Source: Pseudomonadota bacterium
Lineage (GTDB): Bacteria > Pseudomonadota > Alphaproteobacteria > Rhizobiales > Phreatobacteraceae
Length of the DNA stretch: 22,780 nucleotides
Assembly (NCBI GenBank): GCA_023416965.1
Contig: JAEZGJ010000321.1
Location: 1 to 22,780 of the forward strand
Direction of reading: 5' to 3'
Shown here one piece after another: positions 22,706-22,780 of this stretch (position 1 is the stretch's first letter; every line of letters begins with the position of its first letter). The notes under the pieces are model-generated. The model worked only from the letters and a program-made list of their open reading frames with translations, made no database searches and was not told the DNA's origin. The position numbers and the translations under genes are program-made.

Positions 22706-22780
22706 ATGACAGGGACTGTGATCCGGCCGGATCGCCGGCAGGTGATGTCGGGCGGCCTCGTGCTCGGCGCGGCATTGGCC
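22706..22780 (+). CDS. Tat-signal protein, 5' end only (cut by window)
   Basis: Only the first 25 codons are present, from ATG 22706, with AGGGAGGA at 22691-22698 and GAGGA directly before the start. The N-terminus RPDRRQVMSGGLVLGAALA is a twin-arginine signal whose DRRQV core is the same as in the TRAP binding protein at 8131-9156. It starts 68 bases after the ThDP enzyme and is likely in that transcript. A periplasmic binding protein or a Tat-exported oxidoreductase would both fit; the visible part does not decide. Confidence 0.65.
   Translation, partial: MTGTVIRPDRRQVMSGGLVLGAALA

Overview
The window is high-GC, densely packed DNA. Its alphaproteobacterial, probably Hyphomicrobiales (Rhizobiales-like), character is suggested by strong GC bias at third codon positions, a TRAP transporter, polyhydroxyalkanoate (PHA) turnover, DUF3830, DUF3750 and UPF0178 genes, and intergenic palindromic repeats. 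This placement is an inference from gene content; no rRNA or marker gene is present. I see 22 protein genes, two of them cut by the window edges, and no tRNA, rRNA, CRISPR array, transposase or phage gene.

Layout. (1) 1-2208: a Gfo/Idh/MocA oxidoreductase (minus, cut at the left edge) diverges from a DUF3830 / aspartate-glutamate-racemase-like pair that overlaps by four bases. (2) 2260-5260: a TetR regulator behind a 36-bp near-perfect palindrome, then an acyl-CoA dehydrogenase and an SDR oxidoreductase. A palindromic repeat element lies between the last two. (3) 5348-9156 (minus): a TRAP transporter operon in the order substrate-binding protein, small permease, large permease, then a second SDR. 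A perfect 18-bp palindrome lies between the first two cistrons. (4) 9157-9615: the longest non-coding stretch, with AT-rich dyads and a hairpin.

(5) 9616-13540: the most interesting block. It is a four-gene cassette of GNAT-like acyltransferase, free-standing acyl carrier protein, AMP-forming ligase and PLP-dependent decarboxylase. The junctions are short or overlapping. From memory of the families, the ligase and decarboxylase resemble the 'exosortase A system-associated' pair (TIGR03098 / TIGR03099), but no exosortase or glycosyltransferase lies in the window. The simplest reading is that the ligase loads a carboxylic or amino acid on the carrier protein, the decarboxylase acts on the tethered substrate (as in butirosin starter synthesis), and the acyltransferase moves the product. 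(6) 13534-16155 (minus): an RraA-type aldolase-like protein, a small secreted protein of unknown role and an intracellular PHA depolymerase. PhaZ diverges from a glutathione S-transferase across a promoter region full of AGTGC/GCACT half-sites.

(7) 16289-17696: the GST and a DUF3750 protein. A second copy of the palindromic repeat follows. (8) 17895-20135 (minus): a DEAD-box RNA helicase with a DbpA-like RNA-binding domain, followed by a UPF0178 (YaiI/YqxD) protein. (9) 20285-22780: a MarR regulator diverges from a ThDP-dependent acetolactate-synthase-like enzyme. A perfect 16-bp palindrome sits between the -35 and -10 of the enzyme promoter. The enzyme is followed by the first 25 codons of a Tat-exported protein cut by the right edge.

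Much of the window is small catabolic and transport modules, each with its own regulator or operator. The 9616-13540 cassette is the part that looks biosynthetic.
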